From Aquisphaera insulae (GTDB taxonomy: Bacteria; Planctomycetota; Planctomycetia; Isosphaerales; Isosphaeraceae): 37,428 nt of DNA. The notes below the pieces were generated by a model. It had not been told where the DNA came from. It did no database searches and saw nothing but the letters and a program-made list of their open reading frames with translations. Where the stretch lies: the NCBI RefSeq assembly GCF_011064615.1, contig NZ_JAALJH010000088.1, positions 1-37,428 of the forward strand. Reading direction: 5' to 3'. This document shows positions 7,790 to 16,022 of the stretch, piece after piece. How positions within the stretch are numbered: the first letter of the stretch is position 1; each line of letters opens with the position of its first letter. A program made the translations under genes and the position numbers.

Positions 7790-9934
7790 TCACCAGCGCG
7801 GCATGGAGCACGACTGCCCGCCGGCCGCCGGGAGATAGCTTCGTTGTGCGTAGTCCATCACCATGCGATCGGCGTTGAACCGCCAGGCCATCGTGCGGAA
7901 GCCGTTCTTCTGGCGCTGGATCCAGCCGCGCGGCAGGCCGCTCGCATCGCGATCATAGTAGAGCGGCACGACCTGGTTCGCCAGGGTCTCGATCAACGAC
8001 TCGTAGTCGCGCTTGTCCTGCACCGCCGGCTCGGCGTGCGTCCAGCCGGAGCCGATCGCGAAGCCGTTGGTGCCGTCGTAAGCCTCCGCCCACCAGCCGT
8101 CCAGGACCGAGAAGTTGAGGGTGCCGTTGAGCACCGCCTTCTGGCCCGAGGTGCCGCTGGCCTCCTGGGGCCGCCGCGGGTTGTTCATCCAGACGTCGAC
8201 CCCCTGGACGAGCGACCGCGCGACGTTCATGTCGTAGTCCTCGACGAAGACGATCTTGCCGAAGAACTCCGGCTTGCGGGTGATCCGCGCGATCCCCTGG
8301 ATCAGCTCCTTGCCGTAGCGGTCCTCGGGATGGGCCTTGCCGGCGAAGACGAACTGGACCGGCTTGCCGGCGGCGTCGAGCAGCTCCGCCAGCCGCTCCA
8401 CGTCCTGGAGCACCAGGCCGGCCCGCTTGTAGGTCGCGAACCGGCGGGCGAAGCCAATGGTCAGGGCGTTCGGGTCGAGCACCCCCATCGCCTGATTGCG
8501 GGCCGATTCGGGCTCGCCGCGGCGCTGGGCCTGGGCCGCCATCCGATTCCGGACGAAGTTGATCAGCCTCGCCTTGAGGACCTGCTGCGTCTCCCAGAGC
8601 TCCGCGTCGTCGACCGTGTCGATCCCCTCCCAGGTCTCCGGGTGCCGCTGCCTGACGGACCAGTTCACCCCCATGTGCCGGTCCAGCAGCAGGGCCATCT
8701 GGGGGGCCAGCCAGGTCTCCACGTGGACGCCGTTGGTGATGTGGCCGATCGGCACGTTCTCCTCCGGCACGTTGCCGAAGAGGGGCTGCCACATCCGCCG
8801 GGAGACCACGCCGTGCAGCGAGCTCACGCCGTTGGCGTAGCGCGAGAGCTTGAGCGCCAGGACCGTCATGCAGAAGGGCTCGTGGTGGTCGTGGGTGTTG
8901 ACCCGCCCCAGGCCCATGAAATCGTCGTAGGAGAGGTGCATCCCCTCGCGGACCTTGCAGAGGTTCTCCTCGACGAGCTCGGACGGGAACCGGTCGTGGC
9001 CGGCCGCCACCGGCGTGTGGGTCGTGAAGACCGTCATGCCGATCACGTCGTGCATGACCTCGCCGAACGGGAGCCCCGTGAACTCCATGACCGAGCGGAT
9101 CATCTCCAGGGTCGCGAAGGCGCTGTGGCCCTCATTCAGGTGCAATGCGGAGGGCGTGATCCCCAGGGCCTTGAGCGCCCGGACGCCGCCGACGCCCAGC
9201 AGCAGCTCCTGGCGGATCCGGACCCGGGCGTCGCCGCCGTAGAGCCTGGCCGTCAGGGCCCGGTCGGTCTCGCTGTTCTCGGGCAGGTTCGAATCGAGGA
9301 GCAGGAGCGTCGTCCGGCCCACCTCCACCCGCCAGATCCGGGCGTGGAGCGTGCCGCTCGCCGTGTCGATCGAGATCTTCAGGGGCTGCCCGTCCGGCCC
9401 CGTCACCGCCTCGATCGGCAGCATGTCCAGGTCGCTGTTGAGGTACGACTCCTGCTGCCAGCCATCCTTGTCCAGCGACTGCCGGAAGTAGCCCTGGGCG
9501 TAGAGGATGCCGATCGCGATCAGGGGGATGCCGAGGTCGCTGGCGCTCTTGAGGTGGTCGCCGGCCAGGACCCCGAGGCCCCCCGAGTAGATCGGCAGGC
9601 TCTCGTGCAGGCCGAACTCCATCGAGAAATACGCCACCGGCCGGGCCCGCAAGATCGAGGCGTGGACCGCCCCCCACGAGCTCGTGTCCTTGAGATACTC
9701 CGACTGGCGACGGAACGCATAATCGATCCGCGAATCGAGGGCCATCTCGGCGGACCGCTTCTCGAGCTGGTCCTGGGGCAGACGCTTGAGGAACTCGACG
9801 GGATTGTGATCCACCTCACGCCACAAGATGGGGTCGAGCTCGCGGAACAGCGCGATGACATTCGGCTGCCAGACCCACCAGAGATTGCGGGCCAGTTCAC
9901 GAAGCTTGTCCACGATATGAGTCTGACCCACCAT
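7790..9934 (-). CDS. glgP: Alpha-glucan (glycogen/maltodextrin) phosphorylase
   Basis: A 714-residue GT35 phosphorylase of the shorter bacterial type. It releases glucose-1-phosphate from alpha-1,4-glucans using pyridoxal phosphate. Visible landmarks are the N-terminal LARNLWWVWQP, YFSMEFGLHESLPIYSGGLGVLAGDHLKSASDLG, LHLNEGHSAF, TTHTPVAAGHDRF, GHITNGVH, and the cofactor site EASGTSGQKAVLNG, where Lys599 should bind PLP. The ATG at 9934 (MVGQTH) follows an AGGGG ribosome site. Longer in-frame starts upstream would run through a repetitive, G-rich leader and are rejected. The likely operon order is glgP then a Ser/Thr kinase 32 bases on. No other glycogen genes are in the window. Confidence 0.94.
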   Translation of the reverse strand: MVGQTHIVDKLRELARNLWWVWQPNVIALFRELDPILWREVDHNPVEFLKRLPQDQLEKRSAEMALDSRIDYAFRRQSEYLKDTSSWGAVHASILRARPVAYFSMEFGLHESLPIYSGGLGVLAGDHLKSASDLGIPLIAIGILYAQGYFRQSLDKDGWQQESYLNSDLDMLPIEAVTGPDGQPLKISIDTASGTLHARIWRVEVGRTTLLLLDSNLPENSETDRALTARLYGGDARVRIRQELLLGVGGVRALKALGITPSALHLNEGHSAFATLEMIRSVMEFTGLPFGEVMHDVIGMTVFTTHTPVAAGHDRFPSELVEENLCKVREGMHLSYDDFMGLGRVNTHDHHEPFCMTVLALKLSRYANGVSSLHGVVSRRMWQPLFGNVPEENVPIGHITNGVHVETWLAPQMALLLDRHMGVNWSVRQRHPETWEGIDTVDDAELWETQQVLKARLINFVRNRMAAQAQRRGEPESARNQAMGVLDPNALTIGFARRFATYKRAGLVLQDVERLAELLDAAGKPVQFVFAGKAHPEDRYGKELIQGIARITRKPEFFGKIVFVEDYDMNVARSLVQGVDVWMNNPRRPQEASGTSGQKAVLNGTLNFSVLDGWWAEAYDGTNGFAIGSGWTHAEPAVQDKRDYESLIETLANQVVPLYYDRDASGLPRGWIQRQKNGFRTMAWRFNADRMVMDYAQRSYLPAAGGQSCSMPRW

Positions 9935-10247
9935 GGGTATTTCCCCTGCGGAGCGGTTCGAATGAACGGTGGTCCCCGGCATCGAGTCGCCGGCATCGGG
10001 CCACGGACAGATGTGGCCGAATGAGTTTCCGAGGAGAGAGAGGCCCGTCGGAAGGGACATAGTATGACGAGGCGACGGCGGAAAGCCAAGACCGCCGACC
10101 CGGACGGGGTATCGGGAAAGGGGCGAGGGACGAGGGACGAGGGGCGAGGAGGACGGGGGGAGAGAAGCGAGGGACGAGGGGCGATGACGGCAGGGGCGGT
10201 GGTTTTTCCTCTGTGCTCCTCGGCCCTTCACTCCCGATGGCCCTGGT
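9935..10247. other. glgP upstream region with G-rich repeat
   Basis: A 313-base spacer between the glgP start and the stop of the secreted repeat protein, both on the minus strand. It holds the AGGGG ribosome site of glgP and the G-rich repeat listed separately. No gene is seen in it, although reading frames stay open by composition alone. Confidence 0.5.
10106..10196 (+). repeat. G-rich GAGGGACGAGGGG minisatellite
   Basis: The plus strand carries about ten runs of three or more G with short spacers. The unit GAGGGACGAGGGGCGAG occurs at about 10132-10148 and again at about 10168-10184, with degenerate copies between. The pattern could fold into G-quadruplexes. It lies about 170 to 260 bases upstream of the glgP start, so within or before its leader. 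Confidence 0.6.
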
Positions 10248-10955
10248 TCAGGGCTGCGCGGTTCCGGAAGCTTCCGACGAGGATTTCGCCGCGCCCGTGC
10301 GATTCGACATCGCGTGGCCGCCCGGCTGCCGGTTCTCGCCGCGGAGTGTCGGCGTGGCGGAGCGACGCCCGCCCGTCGCCTGCGAGCCGCCTGCCCCGAA
10401 ACCCCCGGCCGCGTTCGCGCCGCTGTAATAGGAGCTGCCGTTGCCGGCGACCTTGCCCCTCGCACCGGTCGCGCCGTGATTCACGGCCGAGGCGTTTTGA
10501 TTGTACATATTCGACTGTCTAACCGGGTTGTTATTCCGCAGCACGGGGCTCCGATCGTACATCCCCACCTGATTCAGCGGGCGATTGTACCGCAGGGTCG
10601 GCACGCGATCGTACATGGCCGCCTGGTTGAGCGGATTGTTGAAATAGAGGCCGGGGCTGTGGTCATACATGCCGACCTGATTGAGCGGATTGTTGTAAAA
10701 GAGGACGGAGCTGTTGTTGTACATCCCGACCTGGTTGAGCGGATTGTTGAAATAGAGGCCGGGGTTGCCGTTGAACATCCCGCCCTGATTCACCGCGCCG
10801 TTGAACCGAAGCCCCGGGGCGTTGTTGTACATGCCCGACTGGAGGGCCGGATTCGGCATGGCCGCCCCGGCGCCCCGGTGCTGTGCCAGGGCCGGCGTGG
10901 GCCAGGATGAGCCGGCAACGATCAGCGCCGTCGCGAGTCCGCGTGCCAATGTCAT
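10248..10955 (-). CDS. Secreted protein with seven 18-residue tandem repeats
   Basis: A 235-residue protein of no family I recognise. Residues 1-24 are a signal peptide (MTLARGLATALIVAGSSWPT, then Ala-Leu-Ala before Gln). Residues 35-159 hold seven tandem repeats of exactly 18 residues. The repeat Met falls at 42, 60, 78, 96, 114, 132 and 150, and the consensus is close to NNPLNQVGMYDxSPxLYF. The tail (160-235) is Gly/Ala/Ser-rich with Arg. The ATG at 10955 is chosen over an upstream in-frame ATG because it puts the signal peptide first. The constant period suggests a solenoid or beta-stacked structure made of Asn, Pro and aromatic residues, perhaps an exported matrix or envelope protein. That reading is inference. 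Confidence 0.75.
   Translation of the reverse strand: MTLARGLATALIVAGSSWPTPALAQHRGAGAAMPNPALQSGMYNNAPGLRFNGAVNQGGMFNGNPGLYFNNPLNQVGMYNNSSVLFYNNPLNQVGMYDHSPGLYFNNPLNQAAMYDRVPTLRYNRPLNQVGMYDRSPVLRNNNPVRQSNMYNQNASAVNHGATGARGKVAGNGSSYYSGANAAGGFGAGGSQATGGRRSATPTLRGENRQPGGHAMSNRTGAAKSSSEASGTAQP
10479..10853 (-). repeat. 54-bp coding minisatellite (18-residue units)
   Basis: Seven head-to-tail 54-bp units encode the repeats of the secreted protein. The central units are nearly identical in DNA, for example the recurring GTTGAGCGGATTGTTG on the plus strand, while the outer ones have diverged. This suggests recent unequal exchange or slippage in the middle. Confidence 0.8.
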
Positions 10956-11150
10956 GGGTGTGCCCCTTGAGCCGCGGCCAGAGCCGAAGACCCCTATCCA
11001 GCTTGCATGATACGCATCCATCCAACCGGAATTCTATGTCGGCGACGCGCTGATGTCCAGCCTGACGCATCGGATTTGGAGGGCAAAACCGGCGCGAAAA
11101 AACGAGGGGATGGCGACCGGGAGGGCCTCGTCACGATCGGCTCCGGGGGC

Positions 11151-12878
11151 TCAGCGACCGCGGGAGGCGATCGCCGGGGTCGCCGGCGCAACCACGGCCG
11201 CCCGGGGCACCTGGGCGTTCAGCTCCCGGGCGTGGACCACGGAGTTGACCATCTGGTTGACCGACGGGTTGACCCAGCTCAGGACCAGAGCGTTCGGGAA
11301 GACCCCCATCGCCACCGTGAGCACCACGAGCGGGACGGCGATCGTGAGCTCCCGCAGGTTCATGTCGGGGAGCCCCTTCCAGGTCTCGCTCCGGCCCAGG
11401 AAGACGCGCTGGACGGTCCAGAGGATGTAGCCGGCCGTCAGGATCACGGCCGCCGCGGCCAGCACCGCCAGGGGGATGCTGTAGTTGAACGAGGAGAGGA
11501 CCACGAAGACCTCGGCGACGAACCCGCAGAGGCCCGGCAACCCCATGGAGCCGAAGAAGATGACGTAGGAGATCGCCCCGTAGAGCGGCATGATGTTGTT
11601 CAGGCCGCCGAGCTTGTCCAGGTCGCGGGTGTGCGCCCGGTCATAGATGACGCCGACCAGGAAGAACATGCCGGCCGACGTGATGCCGTGGGCGAGCATC
11701 ATGAACATGGCGCCGATGACCCCGTACGCGTAATACTGCGGGTCGTTCTGGATGTTCATCACCGCCAGGCCCAGCGTGACGTAGCCCATGTGGCTGACCG
11801 AGCTGTACGCCACCAGCTTCTTGAAGTCGGTCTGGGCCATGGCCACGAGGGCGCCGTAGAGGATGCTGAAGACCCCCAGCGCCGCGACGAAGTAGGACCA
11901 GTCGTAGGCCCCCGCCGGCGCCAGCGGCCAGGCCAGCCGGATCATGCCGTAGCCGCCGATCTTGAGCAGGATCCCGGCCAGGATCATGCTGATCGGCGTG
12001 GGGGCCTGGACGTGGGCGTCCGGCAACCACGTGTGGAAGGGGAACGACGGCAGCTTCACCATGAACCCGACCAGGAACAGGATGAAGATCCAGGCCTGAA
12101 TCCCCCGCCCGTAGTAGCTCGTGGCGGACGCGATGGTGGTCAGCTCCACGATGTCGAACGAATGCCCGTGGAACTCGACCGGATTCCCCGTGACGTTGAC
12201 CGTGCTGATCGCCGTGATGTCGGTCTGCCAGAAATAGAGGATCAGGACGCTGACCAGGATGAAGACCGAGCCGAACAGCGTGTAGAGCAGGAACTTGATC
12301 GCGGCGTATTCCCGGTTGTCGCCCCCCCAGATGGCGATCAGGAAATACATCGGCAAGAGCATGACCTCGAAGAAGACGTAGAAGAGGAAGAGGTCGAGCG
12401 ACAGGAAGACCCCCATCATGCTGGCCACGAGCAGCAGGTAGAGCGCGTAATACCCCTTCACCTGCTTGGTGATGTTCCACGACGCCAGGCAGGCCAGCAG
12501 GCTGATCAGGCCCGTCAGGACGACGAGGCTGAGGCTAATCCCGTCGAGGCCGAGGTAATACTGGATGTTGAAGTAGGGGATCCAGGCCCGGCGGACGACC
12601 AGGTCGCCGAGCCCCTGGCTCTCGTCGGGGACCGACAGCAGGTTGCCGCCGCCCGGCGTGAGGATGTTGTGCACCACCCGCTCGGCCAGCGGCCGCTGGG
12701 CCGTGCCGTCGGCCAGGTAGACGCCCAGGACCAGGATGGTGAGCACGAAGGTGACGGCCGTGACGCCGAGCGCGACGTACTTGATCGCGTCCTCCCGGCC
12801 TCGCGGCACGACGAGGACCGCGACCATGCCGATCAGGGGGACGAGCCAGAGGGAGGTCAGCAGCAGGTTGTCGCTCAT
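11151..12878 (-). CDS. nuoM: NADH-quinone oxidoreductase subunit M
   Basis: A 575-residue, strongly hydrophobic antiporter-like subunit of complex I membrane arm, which couples quinone reduction to proton pumping. Diagnostic stretches include GLDGISLSLVVLTG, FFEVMLLPMYFLIAIWGG with the key Glu in helix 5, the lysine-bearing LPDAHVQAPTPISMILAGILLKIGGYGM, and TDFKKLVAYSSVSHMGYVTLG. About 14 transmembrane helices are expected. It starts 66 bases after the nuoL stop, so nuoL-nuoM form an operon. No nuoN follows and no nuoK precedes, unlike the usual full nuo cluster. The start ATG has only a weak ribosome site. Confidence 0.95.
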   Translation of the reverse strand: MSDNLLLTSLWLVPLIGMVAVLVVPRGREDAIKYVALGVTAVTFVLTILVLGVYLADGTAQRPLAERVVHNILTPGGGNLLSVPDESQGLGDLVVRRAWIPYFNIQYYLGLDGISLSLVVLTGLISLLACLASWNITKQVKGYYALYLLLVASMMGVFLSLDLFLFYVFFEVMLLPMYFLIAIWGGDNREYAAIKFLLYTLFGSVFILVSVLILYFWQTDITAISTVNVTGNPVEFHGHSFDIVELTTIASATSYYGRGIQAWIFILFLVGFMVKLPSFPFHTWLPDAHVQAPTPISMILAGILLKIGGYGMIRLAWPLAPAGAYDWSYFVAALGVFSILYGALVAMAQTDFKKLVAYSSVSHMGYVTLGLAVMNIQNDPQYYAYGVIGAMFMMLAHGITSAGMFFLVGVIYDRAHTRDLDKLGGLNNIMPLYGAISYVIFFGSMGLPGLCGFVAEVFVVLSSFNYSIPLAVLAAAAVILTAGYILWTVQRVFLGRSETWKGLPDMNLRELTIAVPLVVLTVAMGVFPNALVLSWVNPSVNQMVNSVVHARELNAQVPRAAVVAPATPAIASRGR

Positions 12879-12944
12879 GGCGAGGTCACCGGTTTCATGG
12901 TCGGGGGGAGGTCGATCGGGGCCTCTCCGGGTCTCTGGATCAGA

Positions 12945-15299
12945 TCAGGCGGATACCCAGGCGAAGACGGTGGCGAACAGGGCGACGAGCGCCGCGGCCA
13001 GGAACATCAGGTAATTCCGGAGCTTCCCCGTCTGGAGCCCGCGGCTGCGGTCGCCCACCGCGTAGACGATCTCGCCGACGAGGTTGACCAGCCGGTCCAC
13101 CCCGAGGGCGTCGAAGAGGCCGTCGAATCGGCTGACCTGCGCGGTCAGCGAGGCGAGGCCGTTGACCACGCCGTCGATCAGGACCTTGTCGAACCGGCCG
13201 CAGAGCCGGGCGAAGGCCAGGCACGGCTGCACCAGCACGGCCCGGTAAAGGTCGTCGAAATACCACTTGTTCTTGAAGAGCGTGTAGAGCCCGTGGAACC
13301 TCCGGGCCGCCGCCGCCGCGCTCAGCCGCTGGGGGACGAAGTACGGCAGGCCCGGCGGGGCGTAGTAGAGGAAGCCGAGCCCGATCCCCACCGAGGCGAT
13401 GACCAGCGACGCCAGCAGCGCGAGGTTGTGCGCCCAGTGGGCGTTGATCACGTTGGCGGGCTGGCCGTAGGCCAGCATCTGCTCCAGGACCGGCGTCCCG
13501 AAGGGGAGGCCCAGCCAGATCGTCCAGCCGGCGAAGACGCTGCAGACCGCCAGCGCGATCAGCGGCCGGGTCATGATCGGCTCGCTCTCGTGCGCGTGGG
13601 CGGCCGGATTCTGGTCGTGATGATGGGCGCCGTGGCCGTGCGCCTCCTCCTCCTCGGCCAGCTCGTGCTCCTCGTCCAGGTGCTGGTGGACGGCCTGGAC
13701 TTCAGCCTGGCCGGAGAAGCCCCGCGGCTCGCCCGCGAACGTCAGCAGCCACATCCGGAACATGTAGAAGGCCGTGATCGTCGCCCCGAGCGCCGGGAGC
13801 ATGAAGAGCAGGAAGTGCTCCGGACTCTGGGCGACCCGGGCGATGGCCGCCGCCAGGATCGCGTCCTTCGAGTAGAACCCGCTGAAGAACGGGACGCCGC
13901 AAATCGCCAGCGTGCCGACCAGCATCGTCAGCGCGGTGATCGGCATCTTCCGGTAAAGGCCGCCCAGCGCCGGCATGTCGTAGGTGTGCACGCTGTGATA
14001 GACGCTGCCGGCGCCCAGGAAGAGCAGGGCCTTGAAGAAGGCGTGAGTGATCAGGTGGAAGAGCCCCGCGGCGCGGCCGCCGACGCCGAGCGCCAGCATC
14101 ATGAACCCGAGCTGGCTGACGGTCGAATAGGCGAGCACCTTCTTGTAATCGGTCTGGACCACGGCGATGGTCGCCGCGATCAGGAGCGTGATCCCGCCGG
14201 TGTACGCGATCACCAGCAGGGCCGCCGGGGTGAAGAGCGGGAAGAATCGCCCGACCAGGTAGACGCCGGCCGCGACCATCGTCGCGGCGTGGATCAGCGC
14301 GGAGACCGGCGTCGGCCCCGCCATCGCGTCCGGCAGCCAGACGTGGAGCGGGAACTGGGCGCTCTTGCCGCAGCACCCGGCGAACACGCCGAGCCCCGCC
14401 AGGGTCAGCAACCAGGTCGGGATCGCGATCGGCGGGACGGCCTTGCTTTCCTCGGCGGGGGGATGATAGAGGACGAGGCTATCGTCGAGCCCCTGGTGGA
14501 AGGAGCCGTCGGGTGCCCGGAGCCCGGTGTTGAGCTCGTGGAAGTTGAACGTGCCCAGTTGGGTCCAGAGGATCCCCAGGCCGATCAGCATCCCCACGTC
14601 GCCGATCCGGTTGGCGATGAACGCCTTGTTGGCGGCGTCGCCGTTCGCCTTCTCCTCGTACCAGAAGCCGATCAGCAGGTACGAGCAGACCCCCACCAGC
14701 TCCCAGAACACGAAGATCATGAAGACGTTGGACGAGGCCACCAGGCCCAGCATCGAGAAGCAGAACAGGGAAAGGTAGGCGAAGAACCGGGGATAGCGGG
14801 CATCGTCGTGCATGTAGCCCATGGAATAGACGTGGATCAGCGTGGCGATGAACGTCACCATGAGGAACATGATCGCCGACAGGTTGTCGATCCGGATCCC
14901 CAGCGGGAAGGTCAGCGCCTGGCCGCGCGACCCGGCCGGCGGCCCCCCCGGCCAGTCGAAGGCGACCCAGTCATAGCTCGCCGACCAGGCATGCGGGCCG
15001 GCGCTCGCCTCGTGCGCGGCGGGCTCGGCCGCACCGTCGTGCTCGGGGGCCGCCCCCGATTCTCCGGCATGGCCGGGCTCCGCGGACGCCACGGCGTGGT
15101 GCTCGGCGAAGACGCCGTGCGCCTCGACCAGGAAATACTCGACGAAGCCGATCAGGCTGAGGACGAAGCACGCCGCGATCGCCCCGGTCGCGATGTAGGC
15201 ATTGAGCCGCTTGAGCTGCCGGATGAAGAGGATCTCGACGAGGAACGCGGCCAGTGGGATCAGCACGGCGGCTGCGTAGAGACCAACCTGCCAGTTCAT
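12945..15299 (-). CDS. nuoL: NADH-quinone oxidoreductase subunit L with His-rich inserts
   Basis: A 784-residue complex I membrane subunit, noticeably longer than the roughly 610 residues of E. coli NuoL. Core motifs are present: RIDNLSAIMFLMVTFIATLIHVYS, FWELVGVCSYLLIGFWYE, FIANRIGDVGMLIGL, the pumping-channel segment FPLHVWLPDAMAGPTPVSALIHAATMVAAGVYL, and TDYKKVLAYSTVSQLGFMMLALG. The extra length includes an Ala/His/Glu-rich loop at about residues 59-106 and a second His/Glu-rich loop near 528-570 (LDEEHELAEEEEAHGHGAHHH). The ATG at 15299 follows GGGGAAG and begins the first membrane helix, so a longer upstream start is rejected. The C-terminal segment with FKNKWYFDDLYRAVLV and final helices is intact. 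Confidence 0.95.
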   Translation of the reverse strand: MNWQVGLYAAAVLIPLAAFLVEILFIRQLKRLNAYIATGAIAACFVLSLIGFVEYFLVEAHGVFAEHHAVASAEPGHAGESGAAPEHDGAAEPAAHEASAGPHAWSASYDWVAFDWPGGPPAGSRGQALTFPLGIRIDNLSAIMFLMVTFIATLIHVYSMGYMHDDARYPRFFAYLSLFCFSMLGLVASSNVFMIFVFWELVGVCSYLLIGFWYEEKANGDAANKAFIANRIGDVGMLIGLGILWTQLGTFNFHELNTGLRAPDGSFHQGLDDSLVLYHPPAEESKAVPPIAIPTWLLTLAGLGVFAGCCGKSAQFPLHVWLPDAMAGPTPVSALIHAATMVAAGVYLVGRFFPLFTPAALLVIAYTGGITLLIAATIAVVQTDYKKVLAYSTVSQLGFMMLALGVGGRAAGLFHLITHAFFKALLFLGAGSVYHSVHTYDMPALGGLYRKMPITALTMLVGTLAICGVPFFSGFYSKDAILAAAIARVAQSPEHFLLFMLPALGATITAFYMFRMWLLTFAGEPRGFSGQAEVQAVHQHLDEEHELAEEEEAHGHGAHHHDQNPAAHAHESEPIMTRPLIALAVCSVFAGWTIWLGLPFGTPVLEQMLAYGQPANVINAHWAHNLALLASLVIASVGIGLGFLYYAPPGLPYFVPQRLSAAAAARRFHGLYTLFKNKWYFDDLYRAVLVQPCLAFARLCGRFDKVLIDGVVNGLASLTAQVSRFDGLFDALGVDRLVNLVGEIVYAVGDRSRGLQTGKLRNYLMFLAAALVALFATVFAWVSA

Positions 15300-15389
15300 G
15301 ACGTCTCTTCCCCACGGCGGTTCAATGGCGTGATCTCGGGTGCTCGCTCGTCGGCCCGTTGCCCGCATGGAGCGGGGACGATGTGGGAG

Positions 15390-15417
15390 CGACAGGCCCG
15401 ACCCATCCGGCCTGTCG
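15390..15417. repeat. Inverted repeat upstream of nuoL
   Basis: The 9-bp arms CGACAGGCC and GGCCTGTCG are separated by ten bases, about 90 bases upstream of the nuoL start. It could be an RNA hairpin in the nuoL leader or a protein binding site; nothing in the sequence decides. Confidence 0.45.
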
Positions 15418-15572
15418 TTCTGGGCATCGGGGACGCGACCGGACCTTGGGCGCTGTCGTCGAGAGCCCGTGAACTATGTCACAGCCCGGAGGTCAATGCA
15501 ACCCCCTGCCGGGGCGACTTCCGGGCGTCGTTTCGGGCGGCCCGCGTGCGGCTGTCTCGACGAGGCAACGGC

Positions 15573-15601
15573 TTGTCAGGAGGCGAGGTTGCGCCTAACC
15601 T
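15573..15601 (+). promoter_or_regulatory. Candidate promoter of the ferredoxin gene
   Basis: TTGTCA (15573-15578) and TAACCT (15596-15601) are spaced by 17 bases and lie about 75 bases before the ferredoxin ATG. The -35 matches five of six consensus bases, the -10 only about half. It is a by-eye match in GC-rich DNA and so only suggestive. Confidence 0.3.
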
Positions 15602-15676
15602 TGCTGGGGTATCACACGCCTTGCGTCGGACCGGATTCATCGGGCCGCCGGTCATTCATCCGAGGGGATTGCGACC

Positions 15677-16000
15677 ATGCCGACCGTGACTGTCGAGGGT
15701 GAGAAGTCGTTCGAGGTGGAATCGGGCAAGAAACTGGTCCTCGCCATCGAGGACGCGGGCATTGACATCATGCACAAGTGCGGTGGCAACGCCCGGTGCA
15801 CCACCTGCCGGGTGGAGATCCTCGGGGGCACCCCCGACGCCCCCGGGCCGGCGGAGAAGGTCCGCCTGTCCAAGGAGGCGGACCTCGCCCCCAATACCCG
15901 CCTCGCCTGCCAGGTCCTGGTGACCGGCGACCTCTGGGTCTCCGTGATCAACCGCGCCGGGGCCCAGGGGGCCGACGCGGGCCCGCGTCCCAGGGACTGA
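15677..16000 (+). CDS. 2Fe-2S ferredoxin
   Basis: A 107-residue ferredoxin carrying one plant/adrenodoxin-fold [2Fe-2S] cluster for single-electron transfer in the cytoplasm. The four cluster cysteines are visible as Cys35, Cys41, Cys44 and Cys78, with the spacing C-x5-C-x2-C seen in adrenodoxin-type proteins (KCGGNARCTTCRVEIL and RLACQV). A GAGGGG lies 11 bases before the ATG. The last 15 or so residues (Ala/Gly/Pro/Arg-rich) extend beyond the fold. It is transcribed away from nuoLM and ends 22 bases from the convergent LEPR-XLL gene. Its redox partner is unknown; closeness to complex I genes is suggestive only. Confidence 0.92.
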   Translation: MPTVTVEGEKSFEVESGKKLVLAIEDAGIDIMHKCGGNARCTTCRVEILGGTPDAPGPAEKVRLSKEADLAPNTRLACQVLVTGDLWVSVINRAGAQGADAGPRPRD

Positions 16001-16022
16001 GCGGCCGACGGTCGTCCCGACG

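Larger units (their letters stand above)
15300..15676. other. Divergent region between nuoL and ferredoxin
   Basis: The 377 bases should contain promoters for both the nuoLM operon and the ferredoxin gene. A perfect inverted repeat and one plausible sigma70-type promoter are listed separately. No further gene is visible. Confidence 0.5.

Noticed and set aside
7844..10024. A 726-residue plus-strand frame over glgP
   Set aside because: Antisense to a well-supported glycogen phosphorylase and without recognisable motifs.
9935..10465. N-terminal extension of glgP by 177 codons
   Set aside because: The extra part is encoded by a G-rich repeat and is Arg/Pro/Ser-rich; homologues start at MVGQTH-like sequence and a ribosome site precedes that ATG.
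10479..10853. CRISPR-like regular repeats
   Set aside because: The 54-bp units are head-to-tail with no unique spacers and keep one reading frame of a secreted protein.
11007..15689. A 1560-residue open frame on the plus strand across nuoM and nuoL
   Set aside because: It is antisense to two clear complex I genes; the translation is dominated by Asp, Arg, Glu and Val and has no domain. High GC leaves such frames open.
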